Positions 45,510-56,156 of a stretch of 64,000 nucleotides of DNA are shown here, in pieces. The position numbers were made by a program, and so were the translations under genes. The DNA comes from Tsukamurella sp. TY48 (GTDB taxonomy: Bacteria > Actinomycetota > Actinomycetes > Mycobacteriales > Mycobacteriaceae). Location: contig NZ_BPMV01000002.1 in the NCBI RefSeq assembly GCF_019656655.1, positions 558,001 through 622,000 of the forward strand, in the 5' to 3' direction. Positions within the stretch are counted from its first letter, which is position 1. Each line of letters opens with the position of its first letter. The notes beneath the pieces were generated by a model, which worked only from the letters and a program-made list of their open reading frames with translations, was not told where the DNA came from and made no database searches.

Positions 45510-46742
45510 TTACAGCCCCAATGCCGCTTTCGCCAGGATGTTCCGTTGAATCTCGTTGGAGCCGGCGTAGATCGAGCCGGCGCGATCGTTGAAGTAGCGC
45601 AGCGGTGCGACAGCCTGCCAGAGGTCGCCGCTGTGCGCGCCGTCGGCCGGCGGGATGTACTCCACCACCGGTCCACCGGGCCGGGTCACGTGCGGCTGGT
45701 ACACCCGGCCGCGCGGTCCCGCGCTCTTGTGGATGAACTCGGTGATCGCCTGACTGATCTCGGTGCCGAGGATCTTCAGCATCGACGACGCGGGCCCGGG
45801 ATTGCCGCCCGCCGAGAGCACCGCCAGCGAGCGGTGTTCGAGGATCTCCAGCACATCGACCCGCGCACGCAGCTCGGCGAGACCGAGCTCGAAGTCGGGA
45901 TCCTCCGCCAGCGGCTTTCCGGCGCGGCCGGGCACCGTCTTCGCCTGTTCGGCGAGGCGGTCGAGTGAGACCTCCAACCACGGGGCGGAGGCACCGCCGC
46001 CGCGTTCGAATTCGAGGAGGTACTTAGCCACCGTCCAGCCCTCGTCGATCTCGCCCAGTACGTTCGCCTTCGGCACCCTCACCTTGTCGAAGAAGACCAC
46101 GTTCTGCACCTCCTCACCGGAGGCCATGACCAGCGGCTGGATCTCGATGCCGGGCACCGTCATATCGAGGAGGATGAACGTGATCCCCTGCTGTTTGCGC
46201 TCCTGCTTGGAGGTGCGCACCAGGGCGAACATCCAGTTCGCCTCGCGGGCGTGGGTGGTCCAGATCTTCGAACCGCTCAGCAGGAAGTCGTCGCCGTCGG
46301 ACTCGGCGCGCATCGACAGCGACGCGAGATCGGATCCCGATTCGGGCTCGGAGTAGCCCTGGCAGAAGAACACCGAGGCGTCGAGGATGCCGGGGAGGAA
46401 GAACTTCTTCTGCTCCTCGGTGCCGAACTTGATGATGGCGTGCGCCACCATCCGGATCCCCATCGGCGAGAGGAAGGGCGCCCCGGCCAGCACGGATTCA
46501 CGCGAGAAGAGGTAGTGCTGCGCCACCGTCCAGTCCTGGCCGCCGTACTCCACCGGCCACGCCGGCGCGGCCCAGCCGCGCTCGTGCAGGATCGCCTGCC
46601 ACTGCAGACTGGCCTCGTGGTCGGAGTAGACGCTGGTGGCCAGATCGCCGGCCGCGCGCAGGTCTGCGGTGAGATGCGTGTCCAGGAACGCGCGCACGTC
46701 GTCCCGGAACGCCTCCTCCTCCGCTGTGAACTTCACATCCAT
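45510..46742 (-). CDS. Acyl-CoA dehydrogenase, first subunit of a pair
   Basis: A 410-aa acyl-CoA dehydrogenase. The blocks QGYSEPESGSDLASL (FAD/substrate contact), KIWTTHAREANWMFALVRT and AGSIYAGSNEIQRNILAKAALGL (C-terminal FAD-binding motif) are intact. GAGGAG precedes the ATG. It is first in a two-gene operon with no spacer before the second subunit. A palindromic operator and a divergent TetR regulator lie immediately upstream, so the operon is probably induced by an acyl-CoA or related ligand. Confidence 0.92.
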   Translation of the reverse strand: MDVKFTAEEEAFRDDVRAFLDTHLTADLRAAGDLATSVYSDHEASLQWQAILHERGWAAPAWPVEYGGQDWTVAQHYLFSRESVLAGAPFLSPMGIRMVAHAIIKFGTEEQKKFFLPGILDASVFFCQGYSEPESGSDLASLSMRAESDGDDFLLSGSKIWTTHAREANWMFALVRTSKQERKQQGITFILLDMTVPGIEIQPLVMASGEEVQNVVFFDKVRVPKANVLGEIDEGWTVAKYLLEFERGGGASAPWLEVSLDRLAEQAKTVPGRAGKPLAEDPDFELGLAELRARVDVLEILEHRSLAVLSAGGNPGPASSMLKILGTEISQAITEFIHKSAGPRGRVYQPHVTRPGGPVVEYIPPADGAHSGDLWQAVAPLRYFNDRAGSIYAGSNEIQRNILAKAALGL

Positions 46743-46766
46743 GCAGGATTCTCCTCAGATGAACTT

Positions 46767-46808
46767 TTGACACCCGCCAACGGGCGAGACAAAATAGGAT
46801 TATGTCTC
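46767..46808. promoter_or_regulatory. TetR operator and divergent promoters, fadE / tetR
   Basis: The 23-bp palindrome at 46786-46808 has half-sites GAGACAAAAT and ATTATGTCTC, differing at one of ten positions. For tetR, TTGACA (46767-46772), a 17-bp gap and CAAAAT (46790-46795) place the start at its ATG, giving a leaderless message. For fadE, TATTTT on the minus strand (46796-46791) lies inside the same palindrome. The palindrome covers the tetR start codon, so one bound dimer pair would block both directions. Confidence 0.68.
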
Positions 46809-47389
46809 ATCCTGACCGATCTGCCAACCAGCTCGCCCTGATCCAGTGCGCGGCCGAGTGGTTCCGCGACGGCCGCCGGGTGGACATCGGCCAGCTCGCC
46901 TCGGCACAGGGGGTGGGCCGTGCCACGGTGTACCGCTGGTTCGGAAGCCGCGAACACGTCGTGGGGGAAGCGATCTGGTCGGGCATCGCGCAGGCCATCG
47001 TGCGCGTGGAGGCCGACGAGCCGGTGCGCGACCGTGCTGCCTTCCTGCGCGCCTTCGATCGGCTCGCGCACGAGGTGCGCAGCTATCCCCCGCTCGCCCG
47101 GTTCGCGGCCGACGAGCCCGAGTTCGCGATGCGGGTGCTGCAGTCCGGCGGCAGCGTGGTGCAGGCCCGGCTGATCGGATGGGTGCGGGACTGGCTCACC
47201 GAGATCGGCGTGCCGCACGCGGAGGGCGTGCACGGGGTGTCCGCCGACGATCTCGCCTACGCGATCGTGCGGCTCGCGGAATCGTTTCTGTGGTCGGACA
47301 TGATCATCGGCACCGAGCCCCAGCCCGGGAAGGCGACACCGATGGTGGAACTGCTCCTCCTGGGCGCCGAGACCTCGGCGGACCGCTGA
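46802..47389 (+). CDS. TetR-family regulator (QsdR-like)
   Basis: A 195-aa one-component repressor. The N-terminal HTH is DIGQLASAQGVGRATVYRWFGSREHVVGEAIW. The C-terminal ligand domain contains PPLARFAADEPEFAMRVLQ and VRLAESFLWSDMIIG, similar to QsdR-type TetR proteins. It is divergent from two acyl-CoA dehydrogenase genes with a shared palindromic operator that overlaps its own start, so it is expected to repress itself and the fadE pair. Its stop is one base from the convergent DUF1345 gene. Confidence 0.92.
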   Translation: MSHPDRSANQLALIQCAAEWFRDGRRVDIGQLASAQGVGRATVYRWFGSREHVVGEAIWSGIAQAIVRVEADEPVRDRAAFLRAFDRLAHEVRSYPPLARFAADEPEFAMRVLQSGGSVVQARLIGWVRDWLTEIGVPHAEGVHGVSADDLAYAIVRLAESFLWSDMIIGTEPQPGKATPMVELLLLGAETSADR

Positions 47390-47390
47390 C

Positions 47391-48044
47391 CTAGCCCGAG
47401 ACGATCCCGACCACGAGATTGATCGCCGTCGCCAGGATCAGGGTGCCGAAGACGTACGACAGCAGGCAGTGCCGCAGCACCACGCTGCGGATCTCCCGCG
47501 ACGAGACCGAGGTGTCGGACACCTGGTAGGTCATGCCGAGGTTGTAGCTGAAGTAGAAGAAGTCCCGGTAGGCCGGCGGATCGTCGCTGTTGAAGTCGAT
47601 GCCTCCGGGGGTGTCGCCGCGGTCGCCGTAGAACAGGTCGGCGTACTGCGTGGCGTAGGTCAGGTGCAGCGCCGCCCACACCGAGAACGCGGCGATCAGC
47701 GCCGCCGCAGCGGCGGCGTCCTTGTTCTCGGATTCGCCCGCCACCAGCAGTGTCACGATCGCGACCAGGCCGCTCAGGGCGATCACCGCCACCACGAGCT
47801 CGGTGACCTTGGGCCGGAAGTCCTCCCGCTGCACCGTCGCCCGTGTCGAGTCGGCGTCGAGCGGCCACAGCACCATCCACCCGGTGATGACGAAGGCCGC
47901 GGCCGCCGCCCCGATCCCGGCCAGCACACCCAGTGTCGGATCCACCAGGAACCCGACGGCACCGGTCACGATCACCCCGACCAGGAGCGCGGACGCAAGA
48001 CGCGTTCCGGCCGACAGCGGTGGGCCCGACGGGGTTCGACTCAT
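47391..48044 (-). CDS. DUF1345 membrane protein
   Basis: A 217-aa protein with about five helices and the DUF1345 block [19 protein letters not shown], followed by the conserved loop [39 protein letters not shown]. It lies 17 bp downstream of hflX on the same strand and is probably the last gene of that operon. The function is unknown; the fold resembles small ion-channel-like proteins, which is only a suggestion. Confidence 0.87.
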   Translation of the reverse strand: MSRTPSGPPLSAGTRLASALLVGVIVTGAVGFLVDPTLGVLAGIGAAAAAFVITGWMVLWPLDADSTRATVQREDFRPKVTELVVAVIALSGLVAIVTLLVAGESENKDAAAAAALIAAFSVWAALHLTYATQYADLFYGDRGDTPGGIDFNSDDPPAYRDFFYFSYNLGMTYQVSDTSVSSREIRSVVLRHCLLSYVFGTLILATAINLVVGIVSG

Positions 48045-48061
48045 GCGTCGATTCTGCGCGA

Positions 48062-49480
48062 CTACCCCGGGAACTGCGACAGCAGGCCCGCGAGAGGACC
48101 CGGGACACGAGCGGTGATGCGCGTACCGTCGGCCTCGTGCTCGGTCGTGAGGATCGTGCCCTCGGCATGGATCCGCGCCACCAGATCGCCGCGCTCGTAG
48201 GGCACCAGCGCGGTGACCTCCACATCGCCCGCGGTGATCAGCTCCGTCATTCGCGCCAACAGCTCGTCGATGCCCTCACGGGTGTGCGCCGAGACGAACA
48301 CCGCCTCGGGCAGCGCCACCCGCAGCTGGGCGAGCACCACCGGATCGGCGGCATCGATCTTGTTGATCACCAACAGTTCCCGCGGAAGCGACGCCTCACG
48401 CTCCCCCGCGACATCGCGCAAGACGTGCCGCACGGCGTCGATCTGGCGCTGCGGCATCGGATCGCTGCCGTCGACCACGTGCACCAGCAGGTCGGCGTCG
48501 ACGACCTCCTCCAGCGTGGAGCGGAAGGCCTCGACCAGCTGCGTGGGCAGGTGCCGCACGAAGCCGACGGTGTCGGTGAAGACCACATCGCGGCCATCGG
48601 TCAGCGTGCCGTGCCGGGTGGTGGGATCGAGCGTCGCGAACAGCGCGTTCTGGACCAGGACCCCGGCGTCGGTGAGCGCGTTGAGCAGGCTCGACTTGCC
48701 GGCGTTGGTGTACCCGGCGATGGCCACGGCGGGCACTCCGGAGCGGCGGCGGGCCCCGCGCTTGGTATCGCGGGCCTGCTTCATGCCCTTGATCTCGCGG
48801 CGCAGCTTCGCCATCCGCTCGCGGATGCGCCGGCGGTCGGTCTCGATCTTCGTCTCACCGGGACCACGCAGGCCCACGCCGCCGTTACTGCCCGCGCGGC
48901 CACCGGCCTGCCGGGACAGCGCCTCACCCCAACCACGCAGCCGCGGCAGCATGTACTCCATCTGCGCCAGGCTCACCTGGGCCTTGCCCTCCCGGGAGGT
49001 GGCGTGCTGGGCGAAGATGTCGAGGATCAGCGCGGTGCGGTCGATCACCTTGACCTTCACCACCTTCTCCAACGCGTTGAGCTGTGCGGGAGTGAGCTCG
49101 CCGTCGCAGATCACGGTGTCGGCGCCGGTGGCGAGCACCACCTCGCGCAGCTCGTGGGCCTTGCCCGAGCCGATGTAGGTGGCGGGGTCCGGGCGGTCGC
49201 GGCGCTGGATGAGGCCCTCGAGGACCTCGGAGCCCGCGGTCTCGGCGAGCGCCTTGAGCTCGGCGAGCGAGGAATCCGCCTGCGCCGCGGAGCCCTCGGT
49301 CCACACGCCGACCAGGACCACCTGCTCCAGGCGGAGCTGCCGATATTCGACCTCGGTGACATCGTCGAGCTCGGTCGAGAGACCGGCGACGCGGCGCAGC
49401 GACGAGCGCTCTTGCAACTGGAGTTCACCGACGGTGGGCTGCGCCCGATCGATCGGCTCCCAGGTATCTGTGTCTGTCAT
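48062..49480 (-). CDS. hflX: Ribosome-associated GTPase HflX
   Basis: A 472-aa GTPase that splits stalled or hibernating 70S ribosomes. The N-terminal HflX domain includes [16 protein letters not shown]. The glycine-rich linker is [24 protein letters not shown]1 is [10 protein letters not shown]3 is [10 protein letters not shown] and G4 is NKID. The ATG at 49480 has GGAGG only 3 nt ahead; an in-frame ATG at 49498 is an alternative. It sits downstream of dapF and miaA on the same strand, and HflX-MiaA proximity recalls the hfq-hflX region of proteobacteria. Confidence 0.95.
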   Translation of the reverse strand: MTDTDTWEPIDRAQPTVGELQLQERSSLRRVAGLSTELDDVTEVEYRQLRLEQVVLVGVWTEGSAAQADSSLAELKALAETAGSEVLEGLIQRRDRPDPATYIGSGKAHELREVVLATGADTVICDGELTPAQLNALEKVVKVKVIDRTALILDIFAQHATSREGKAQVSLAQMEYMLPRLRGWGEALSRQAGGRAGSNGGVGLRGPGETKIETDRRRIRERMAKLRREIKGMKQARDTKRGARRRSGVPAVAIAGYTNAGKSSLLNALTDAGVLVQNALFATLDPTTRHGTLTDGRDVVFTDTVGFVRHLPTQLVEAFRSTLEEVVDADLLVHVVDGSDPMPQRQIDAVRHVLRDVAGEREASLPRELLVINKIDAADPVVLAQLRVALPEAVFVSAHTREGIDELLARMTELITAGDVEVTALVPYERGDLVARIHAEGTILTTEHEADGTRITARVPGPLAGLLSQFPG

Positions 49481-49543
49481 ATGCCTCCAGTGTGGCACGC
49501 GGACACGTCCGAGGTCACGCAGGTTTTCGCCGAGCGAACGCGG

Positions 49544-50407
49544 TCAGGCCCCCAGGGCGGAGGTCCGGACGGTGCCGGTGGCCACGATGCGGCTCGGCCC
49601 GCGCAGGGTCGCGCCGTCCGCCCCGATGGTGACGGTGACCGTCCCGCCCGGGACGTGCACGTCCACCGCGCCCGTCTCCAGTCCGGCGGCGCGCAGGGCG
49701 GCGACCGCGGCCGCGACGGTGCCCGTTCCGCAGGACCGGGTCTCGCCCGAGCCGCGCTCGTGCACCCGCATGTGCACGGCGCCGTCGGCGAGCGGGGTGA
49801 GCACCTCGACGTTCGTGCCGTGCGGGAACAGGCCGTGATCGAAGGTGGGCGCGGTCTTGACGTCGAGATTCCGCAGATCCTCGAGGGTGAGTCCGGGAAC
49901 CACGCAGGCCAGGTGCGGATTGCCCACGTCGACGGCGATACCGGCGAGATCGCGGCCGTCCACGCCCGCCGACGAGGCGCCGAAGACGGTGGTCGGCCCC
50001 ATCGCCACGGAGACCTCCGCCGCCTCGGGATCGGCGTGGTGCACCACGACGGCCCGGGCGCCCGCCCGCGATCCGACCACGAACTCGGAGCCCGGTACCA
50101 GCGACGAGGCCGCCAGGAAGTGTGCGAAGACGCGCACCCCGTTGCCGCACATCTCGGCGACCGAACCGTCGGAGTTGCGGTAGTCCATGAACCAGTCCTC
50201 GCGCCCCACGCCCGCCGGCAGCGCATCCAGCACACCGGCGTCCCGCAGGTCGCCCGCGCGCGCGACGCGCAGCACACCGTCGGCCCCGATACCCGCGCGG
50301 CGGTCGCACAGCGCCGCCACGAATCCGGGCGTGAGATCGATGTCGACCGAGGGGTCCGGCAGGATCACGAAATCGTTCTCCGTGCCGTGTCCCTTGAGGA
50401 AATCCAT
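49544..50407 (-). CDS. dapF: Diaminopimelate epimerase
   Basis: Converts LL- to meso-diaminopimelate for peptidoglycan and lysine synthesis; 287 aa. The two catalytic cysteines are Cys87 in [15 protein letters not shown] and Cys226 in [18 protein letters not shown]. The N-terminal substrate block [14 protein letters not shown] is also intact. It begins 9 bp after miaA and is followed by hflX after 63 bp, as in M. tuberculosis (miaA-dapF-hflX). Confidence 0.96.
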   Translation of the reverse strand: MDFLKGHGTENDFVILPDPSVDIDLTPGFVAALCDRRAGIGADGVLRVARAGDLRDAGVLDALPAGVGREDWFMDYRNSDGSVAEMCGNGVRVFAHFLAASSLVPGSEFVVGSRAGARAVVVHHADPEAAEVSVAMGPTTVFGASSAGVDGRDLAGIAVDVGNPHLACVVPGLTLEDLRNLDVKTAPTFDHGLFPHGTNVEVLTPLADGAVHMRVHERGSGETRSCGTGTVAAAVAALRAAGLETGAVDVHVPGGTVTVTIGADGATLRGPSRIVATGTVRTSALGA

Positions 50408-50416
50408 GCCGTCAGT

Positions 50417-51337
50417 CTACGGCCGCCACGGCGCCGAACGATGGGCGGTGAGCGCGGCGTCGAGCAGGTCCTCCCGCGCGGCGTCGAGCCACACGACGCG
50501 GGGGTCGCGCCGGAACCACGAGCGCTGACGCCGCACGTACCGGCGGGTGCCGATGAACGTGAGCTCGCGGGCCTGATCGAGGTCGTATTCGCCGTCGAAC
50601 GCGGCCAGCACCTGGGCGTAGCCGATGGCGCGCGACGCGGTGACGCCCTCGCGCAGCCCCGCGGCCTCCAGCGCCCGCACCTCGTCCGCGAGGCCACCGT
50701 CGAACATCGCTCGGGTCCGCAGGTCGATCCTGGCGTCGAGCAGGTCGGTGTCGCGGTCGAGCGCCACGATCGCCGTGTCCCATCGGGCGGGCCCGATCTC
50801 GGGCGCCGAGGCCGCGAAGGGCTCCCCCGTGATGGTGACGACCTCGAGCGCCCGCACGATCCGCCGGCCGTCGGTGCTGAGGATCTTCGCCCCCGCCGCG
50901 GGGTCGAGCGCCGTGAGTTCGCGGTGCAAGGCGAGCGGGCCGATCTCGGCGAGCCGGTCCTCGAATCGCTTGCGCACCTGGGGATCGGTGGCGGGAAAGC
51001 TCCACTCGTCGAGCAGGGCCTGGTAATACATCATCGAGCCGCCCACGATCACCGGCGTCCTCCCCGCCGCCAGCAGCGCCTCCACATCGGCGCGAGCCCG
51101 CTCCTGATACGCGGCGACCGTGGCGGTCTCGGTCACGTCGAGCACATCGAGCTGATGGTGGGCGATGCCGCGACGCTCGACTTCGGGGAGCTTCGCGGTG
51201 CCGATGTCCATGCCGCGGTACATCTGCATCGCGTCGATGTTGATGATCTCGCCGTCGAGCCGCTCCGCCAGGTCGAGCGCCAGATCCGATTTGCCGGTCG
51301 CGGTGGGACCGACGATGGCGACGGGGCGCACCGTCAT
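50417..51337 (-). CDS. miaA: tRNA dimethylallyltransferase MiaA
   Basis: Transfers an isopentenyl group to N6 of adenosine 37 in tRNAs reading UNN codons; 306 aa. The P-loop is GPTATGKSD, the catalytic block is [19 protein letters not shown], and [12 protein letters not shown] and [17 protein letters not shown] are conserved tRNA-contact blocks. The ATG overlaps the upstream gene's stop (ATGA). MiaB, encoded 3 kb away, adds the methylthio group to the same base afterwards. Confidence 0.95.
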   Translation of the reverse strand: MTVRPVAIVGPTATGKSDLALDLAERLDGEIINIDAMQMYRGMDIGTAKLPEVERRGIAHHQLDVLDVTETATVAAYQERARADVEALLAAGRTPVIVGGSMMYYQALLDEWSFPATDPQVRKRFEDRLAEIGPLALHRELTALDPAAGAKILSTDGRRIVRALEVVTITGEPFAASAPEIGPARWDTAIVALDRDTDLLDARIDLRTRAMFDGGLADEVRALEAAGLREGVTASRAIGYAQVLAAFDGEYDLDQARELTFIGTRRYVRRQRSWFRRDPRVVWLDAAREDLLDAALTAHRSAPWRP

Positions 51338-51954
51338 CCCGCCCCGCCCGTCGCCACGAGGTAGCCCACGCCGAAGGGCGCGTCGCGGTACAGCGTGCGC
51401 ACGACTCCGGTGCGGAGGGCCTCGGCGGCGGCGGCCCACTCCGGTGCCAGGCCGTCGGTCGGGGCACCGTCGCACACAGCGGCGCATTCGGCGGCGAAGA
51501 TCTCGGCGTCGTCCGGGCGGAAACCGCCGGGCGCGCGCTCGGTGAGGGTGTTCGGACCGTCGAGCACGAAGACGGTGCCGTCCGCGGGCTCGTCCGGGCC
51601 GACGATCCGTGTCGACGCGGCGGTGCGCCCCCGCAGCCACGCCGCGATGAGGAGCGGCAGCGGCCATCGCGGATCGGGGGCCGCATCGCCCGACGGTGCG
51701 CCCGGCGCCCCGGTGACCAGCACATCGGCACCGTATCCGGCGAAGGTCCCGGCACCCTCGCGGCTGGTCAGCGGCTCGGCGCCGATGATCCGCCAGGTAG
51801 CCGCGCGCGCTCCGAGCCACGTACCGGCGGCGACGACGGCGGCGCGCAGGCGATCGGCCTCGGGATCGCCGGGAACGCCGACCAACTCGGGCACGAGCAG
51901 CGGAGCGCCCGGGATCACGATGGCGGGCCCGGAGCGGGGCGGAATGGAATGCAC
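51334..51954 (-). CDS. Class III extradiol dioxygenase-like protein (Rv2728c-like)
   Basis: A 206-aa alanine-rich protein in the position of M. tuberculosis Rv2728c, whose family is annotated as similar to LigB-type extradiol dioxygenase subunits. It starts [17 protein letters not shown]. The stretch [19 protein letters not shown] closes the protein. Clear iron ligands are not evident, so activity is doubtful. The GTG at 51954 directly precedes the conserved start. It overlaps miaA by 4 bp and leads the miaA-dapF-hflX operon. Confidence 0.78.
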   Translation of the reverse strand: MHSIPPRSGPAIVIPGAPLLVPELVGVPGDPEADRLRAAVVAAGTWLGARAATWRIIGAEPLTSREGAGTFAGYGADVLVTGAPGAPSGDAAPDPRWPLPLLIAAWLRGRTAASTRIVGPDEPADGTVFVLDGPNTLTERAPGGFRPDDAEIFAAECAAVCDGAPTDGLAPEWAAAAEALRTGVVRTLYRDAPFGVGYLVATGGAG

Positions 51955-52081
51955 GACGAGAACGCTAATCGATCGCGCCGGACCGGCCACGGAGTGATTC
52001 AATGGACTGCAGGTCCACAGGGTGTGGGCCCAGACGACCGGCAGCCGTGACGCGCGGCGCAGACGACAAGGGGAAACCACC

Positions 52082-53431
52082 GTGGCCGAGAACGACCCGA
52101 TCGCACCGAGCGCGCCGAAGCCTCACCCCGGGCCCAAGCCGCATCCGGGGCCCCGCCCCGCAGTGCCTCGCCCGCACGCCCCGGCGGTTCCCGCCGCTCG
52201 TGTACGCCCCGCATCGGATCCCACGAAGTTCGGCCGCGTCGACCCCGACGGAACGGTGTACGTGACCTCCTCGGCCGGTGAGCGGCCGGTCGGTTCCTGG
52301 CAGGCCGGCGAATCCGCCGAGGGCCTCGCCCACTTCGGCCGCAAGTACGACGAGCTGGCCACCGAGGTCGAGGTGCTCGAGGAGCGCCTGGCCAGCGGCA
52401 CCGGGGATCCGAAGAAGGTGCGCAGCGCGGCCCAGCAGATCGCCGACGGGCTGCCGACGGCCGCCGTCGTGGGCGACCTGGACTCCCTCGCCGCGCGGGT
52501 CGGCGCGCTGCTGACCGGCGCGGACACCGCGATCGTCACGGCGACCGCCGACCGCGAGAAGGGTCGCGCGGAGGCCATCGCCCGCAAGGAGGCCCTCGCC
52601 GCCGAGGCCGAGCAGATCGCATCCGACTCCACCCAGTGGAAGACCGCGGGCGACCGGATGCGCGCCCTGCTGGACGAGTGGAAGACGATCAAGGGCGTCG
52701 ACCGCAAGACCGACGATGCCCTGTGGAAGCGCTACTCCAAGGCACGCGACGCCTTCAACAAGCGGCGCGGCGCCCACTTCGCCGAGCTCGACCGCGAGCG
52801 GGCCGGAGCCAAGGCCCGCAAGGAAGAGCTCATCGCCGAGGCCGAGAAGCTCAAGAACGACACCACGTGGGGTGAGACCTCCGCGAAGTTCCGGGATCTG
52901 CTGTCGAAGTGGAAGGCCGCCGGCCGCGCGCCGCGCGACACCGACGATGCGCTGTGGGCCCGGTTCAAGGGAATCCAGGACGAGTTCTTCGCGGCCCGCA
53001 ACGCCGCCGCCAATGAGCGCGACGCCGAGTTCGCCGAGAACGGCAAGGCCAAGCAGGCCCTGCTCGACGAGTACGCGCCGCGGATCGATCCGGCGCAGAA
53101 CCTCAGCGGATCGAAGGCCGCACTGCGCGAGCTGCAGGACAAGTGGGAGGCCATCGGCAAGGTCCCCCGCGAGCAGATGGGATCGCTCGAGGCCGGCATC
53201 CGGGCGCTGGAGAAGAAGGTCAAGTCGGCCGACGACAGTCAGTGGCGCCGCACCGACCCCGAGGCCACGGCCCGCGCCGCGCAGTTCCGCGAGCGCGTCG
53301 CGCAGTTCGAGGACCAGGCCGAGAAGGCGGAGAAGGCCGGCAAGAAGAAGGACGCCACGCGGCTGCGGGAGCAGGCGCAGCAGTGGCGCGAGTGGGCCGA
53401 CGCCGCCGAGAGCGCGGTCGAGAACCGCTAG
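52082..53431 (+). CDS. DUF349 coiled-coil protein (Rv2731-like)
   Basis: A 449-aa protein. A proline-rich N-terminus (about 1-45) leads into an extended helical region with several DUF349 repeats, each built around a W-K/R-x-A-G or DDALW[KA]R motif (for example [19 protein letters not shown] and [19 protein letters not shown]). The protein is highly charged and probably forms coiled coils. AAGGGG lies 7 nt before the GTG. Its counterpart Rv2731 lies at the same place in M. tuberculosis. The role of DUF349 proteins is not established. Confidence 0.88.
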   Translation: MAENDPIAPSAPKPHPGPKPHPGPRPAVPRPHAPAVPAARVRPASDPTKFGRVDPDGTVYVTSSAGERPVGSWQAGESAEGLAHFGRKYDELATEVEVLEERLASGTGDPKKVRSAAQQIADGLPTAAVVGDLDSLAARVGALLTGADTAIVTATADREKGRAEAIARKEALAAEAEQIASDSTQWKTAGDRMRALLDEWKTIKGVDRKTDDALWKRYSKARDAFNKRRGAHFAELDRERAGAKARKEELIAEAEKLKNDTTWGETSAKFRDLLSKWKAAGRAPRDTDDALWARFKGIQDEFFAARNAAANERDAEFAENGKAKQALLDEYAPRIDPAQNLSGSKAALRELQDKWEAIGKVPREQMGSLEAGIRALEKKVKSADDSQWRRTDPEATARAAQFRERVAQFEDQAEKAEKAGKKKDATRLREQAQQWREWADAAESAVENR

Positions 53432-53438
53432 TCGCGCC

Positions 53439-53895
53439 GTGTTCGTCCGGAGCCTCTCGGTCTCGCCGGAGCGAGGCCGGGGCCTGCCGGCATGGGTCCG
53501 TTCAGTGCCCGCGTTGGCACCGCTCATGGCCGGTGGGGAACTGCCGCTCACCGCTCACCTGACCTTCGTGGTTGGCGAGAACGGCTCCGGGAAATCGACG
53601 CTGGTCGAGGCGATCGCCGAACAGTTCGGGCTCGACGCCCGCGGCGGTCGCGCCGCCAAGCTGGGCGGCAATCTCGATACCCCGAAGACCCCGCTCGGCG
53701 AGGCGCTACACCTGGACCTGACGATGCGCGGCCTGGCGATGCGCCGCGGACCGCGCACCGCACGGCGAGACCTACCTGGGCGAACTGGTGACCGCGCCCG
53801 AGGCGCCCCAGCCGGAGGCGCCGCGCACCGTCGCCCCGGGTGCGGAGGAGGCGTTCATCGCACGCCTGCGGGAACGGATCTACCGCGAGGACTGA
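53439..53895 (+). pseudogene. Truncated AAA/RecF-like ATPase gene joined to an unrelated tail
   Basis: A GTG 7 bp after the DUF349 stop opens a frame that reads like the N-terminal third of a small ABC/RecF-type ATPase (RSLSVSPERGRGLPAW, then Walker A in VGENGSGKSTLVEAIAEQFG and GLDARGGRAAK). Homologues continue to a signature, Walker B and H-loop over about 230 residues. Here similarity stops near 53755. From about 53760 a different frame reads HGETYLGELVTAPEAPQ to RLRERIYRED and a stop at 53893-53895, looking like the end of another protein. No Walker B exists. The simplest reading is a deletion that fused two gene remnants; the original frame would end at 53906. Confidence 0.7.
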
Positions 53896-53896
53896 G

Positions 53897-54538
53897 CTAC
53901 TGCTGATCGGTGGAGGGGCGCTCGGCCTGGACCGGGCGGTGCACGCCGATGTTGTTGGTGCGGGCGAAGCCCTCCCACTTCTCGGCGGCGTCGCGACGCT
54001 CCTGCTCGGCCGCGCGCTGGAAGGCGGTGCGCGCCCAGATGGTCTTGATCCACACGATCGCGAGCACGATCATCGCGAACCAGCCGAGCAGCAGGCCGAT
54101 GCCCGCGCCCGACGGCGGCTCGCCGTGCAGGCCCGGGGTCTGCCGCGACCACACGGACAGCAGGCCGAAGACGAATCCCACGCCGCAGCCGGCGCCGGCG
54201 ATCACCGCGAGCACCCAGCGGCGGGTGAGCACCGCGGCACCGGAGGCGATCACGCCGAACAGCACCTCGAGCCACACGAAGATCTTGGAGACGATCACCA
54301 GCGAGCTGTTGTCCGCGTGCGCATCACCCATGAGGATCTGCAGGCCCGTGACCGAGCCGGTGTGCGGCAGCGCGAGCGAACCGATGACGACGAGCACCGC
54401 CACGGCGGCCACGAGGATCCGCGGACCGGGCTCGAACTCGCCCGCGAGCTTCTTCTCGACGGACTCGACCTGCGTGCGCAGTTCCTCGAGCTCTTCGGCG
54501 CTCTGCGGGTTCTCGCTGTCGGCGTTCATGGGCTCCAT
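53897..54538 (-). CDS. Membrane protein (Rv2732c-like)
   Basis: A 213-aa protein. The acidic N-terminus (SAEELEELRTQVESVEKKLAGE) may form a short coiled coil. Four helices follow, and a hydrophilic C-terminus contains the block QRAAEQERRDAAEKWEGFARTNN. In M. tuberculosis a transmembrane protein, Rv2732c, occupies this place between the DUF349 gene and miaB. An ATG three codons downstream (54529) is an alternative start. It lies just downstream of miaB on the same strand. The function is unknown. Confidence 0.82.
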   Translation of the reverse strand: MEPMNADSENPQSAEELEELRTQVESVEKKLAGEFEPGPRILVAAVAVLVVIGSLALPHTGSVTGLQILMGDAHADNSSLVIVSKIFVWLEVLFGVIASGAAVLTRRWVLAVIAGAGCGVGFVFGLLSVWSRQTPGLHGEPPSGAGIGLLLGWFAMIVLAIVWIKTIWARTAFQRAAEQERRDAAEKWEGFARTNNIGVHRPVQAERPSTDQQ

Positions 54539-54587
54539 TGTCCACCCCGGGCGGGTCGTTGTCTCCTACAGGTCGTCGTAGAGCTCG

Positions 54588-56099
54588 TCAGCAGGTCGAG
54601 CAGCCCGTCGATGCGGGCTCCGCGGCCGCGGCGGGACGCCCCACCGGCGGCAGTCCGAGCCCGACCCCGACGGGCGCGGTGACCGGCGTGATCGACGCCT
54701 CGACGTTGTCGCCCGCGCGGGTGCGGCGATGCGTGAGAACGCCGCCGTCCGCCACCAGGTGGTGCGGCGCGGCGCCGGTGATCTCGACCTCGACCACGTC
54801 ACCGGGGCGGATGTCCTCGCGCCCCGCGAAGTGCACGAGCCGGCCGTCGCGGGCGCGGCCGGACATCCGCTTGGTCTCGGCGTCCTTGCGGCCCTCGCCG
54901 AGCGCGACCAGGAGCTCGACGCGGCGGCCCACCTGCTTCTGGTTCTCCTCGAGTGTGATCCGCTCCTGCAGCGCGATGAGCCGGTCGTAGCGCTCCTGCA
55001 CCACCTTCTTCGGCAGCTGGTCGGGCAGGTCGGCCGCGGGCGTGCCGGGACGGATCGAGTACTGGAAGGTGAAGGCGGAGCTGAACCGCGCCTTCTCCAC
55101 CACGTCGAGGGTGGCCTGGAAGTCCTCCTCGGTCTCCCCCGGGAAGCCGACGATGATGTCGGTGGTGATCGCGGCGTGCGGAATGCGCTCGCGCACCTTG
55201 TCGAGGATGCCGAGGAACTTCGTGCTGCGGTAGCTGCGCCGCATGTCCTTGAGCACCTTGTCGGAGCCGGACTGCAGCGGCATGTGCAGCTGCGGGCAGA
55301 TGTTCGGGGTCTCGGCCATCGCGTCGATCACGTCGTCGGTGAACTCGGCGGGGTGCGGGCTGGTGAACCGCACCCGCTCCAGGCCCTCGATCCGGCCGCA
55401 GGCGCGCAGCAGGTCGGCGAAGGCGGCCCGGTCGCGCGGAATCTCGGGGTCGGCGAAGTTCACGCCGTAGGCGTTGACGTTCTGCCCGAGCAGGGTGACC
55501 TCGGAAACGCCCTGGTCGACGAGGGCCTGCACCTCGGCCAGGATGTCGCCCGGGCGGCGGTCGACCTCCTTGCCACGCAGGCTGGGGACGATGCAGAAGG
55601 TGCAGGTGTTGTTGCACCCGACGGAGATGGAGACCCAGCCGGCGTAGGCGCTCTCGCGGCGGGCGGGCAGGGTCGACGGGAAGGCGTCCAGCGCCTCCTT
55701 GATCTCGACCTCGGCCTTGCTGTTGTGCCGCGCCCGCTCCAGCAGGGTGGGCAGCGAGCCGATGTTGTGGGTACCGAAGACCACGTCGACCCACGGCGCC
55801 TTGTCGACGACGGTGCCGCGGTCCTTCTGGGCCAGGCACCCGCCGACGGCGATCTGCATGCCCGGCCGCTCGCGCTTGACGGGCGCGAGGTGGCTGAGGT
55901 TGCCGTACAGCTTGTTGTCCGCGTTCTCGCGGACCGCGCAGGTGTTGAAGACCACGAGGTCGGCCTGCTCGTCGCCGTCCGCGCGCACGTAGCCGGCGTC
56001 CTCGAGCAGGCCCGACAGGCGCTCGGAGTCGTGCACGTTCATCTGACACCCGTAGGTACGGACCTCATACGTGCGGCTCTGGTGGGCGGATTCGATCAC
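54588..56099 (-). CDS. miaB: tRNA-2-methylthio-N6-dimethylallyladenosine synthase MiaB
   Basis: Radical-SAM methylthiotransferase acting on the base made by MiaA; 503 aa. The N-terminal MTTase domain has cluster cysteines Cys18 (YGCQMN), Cys54 (NTCAVRE) and Cys88 (VGGCLAQ). The radical-SAM motif CNNTCTFC is Cys162/166/169, and a TRAM domain follows from about residue 385. The last 60 residues are Ala/Pro-rich and end in CSTC, an unusual extra cysteine pair. The start is GTG. The upstream small acidic-protein gene may be in the same transcript. Confidence 0.96.
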   Translation of the reverse strand: MIESAHQSRTYEVRTYGCQMNVHDSERLSGLLEDAGYVRADGDEQADLVVFNTCAVRENADNKLYGNLSHLAPVKRERPGMQIAVGGCLAQKDRGTVVDKAPWVDVVFGTHNIGSLPTLLERARHNSKAEVEIKEALDAFPSTLPARRESAYAGWVSISVGCNNTCTFCIVPSLRGKEVDRRPGDILAEVQALVDQGVSEVTLLGQNVNAYGVNFADPEIPRDRAAFADLLRACGRIEGLERVRFTSPHPAEFTDDVIDAMAETPNICPQLHMPLQSGSDKVLKDMRRSYRSTKFLGILDKVRERIPHAAITTDIIVGFPGETEEDFQATLDVVEKARFSSAFTFQYSIRPGTPAADLPDQLPKKVVQERYDRLIALQERITLEENQKQVGRRVELLVALGEGRKDAETKRMSGRARDGRLVHFAGREDIRPGDVVEVEITGAAPHHLVADGGVLTHRRTRAGDNVEASITPVTAPVGVGLGLPPVGRPAAAAEPASTGCSTC

Positions 56100-56156
56100 C
56101 TCACCAGGATATCGGCAGGAGCAAATCGTTCGATTCGCCTCACCGCCGCGGCGGGA

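Noticed and set aside
47933-51364. A 1143-codon plus-strand frame through hflX, dapF and miaA
   Set aside because: All three minus-strand genes have intact catalytic motifs; the frame has no domain and typical antisense composition.
56120-56140. LexA-like half-site upstream of miaB
   Set aside because: Only one half, TCGAAC on the minus strand, is present; the partner half does not match.
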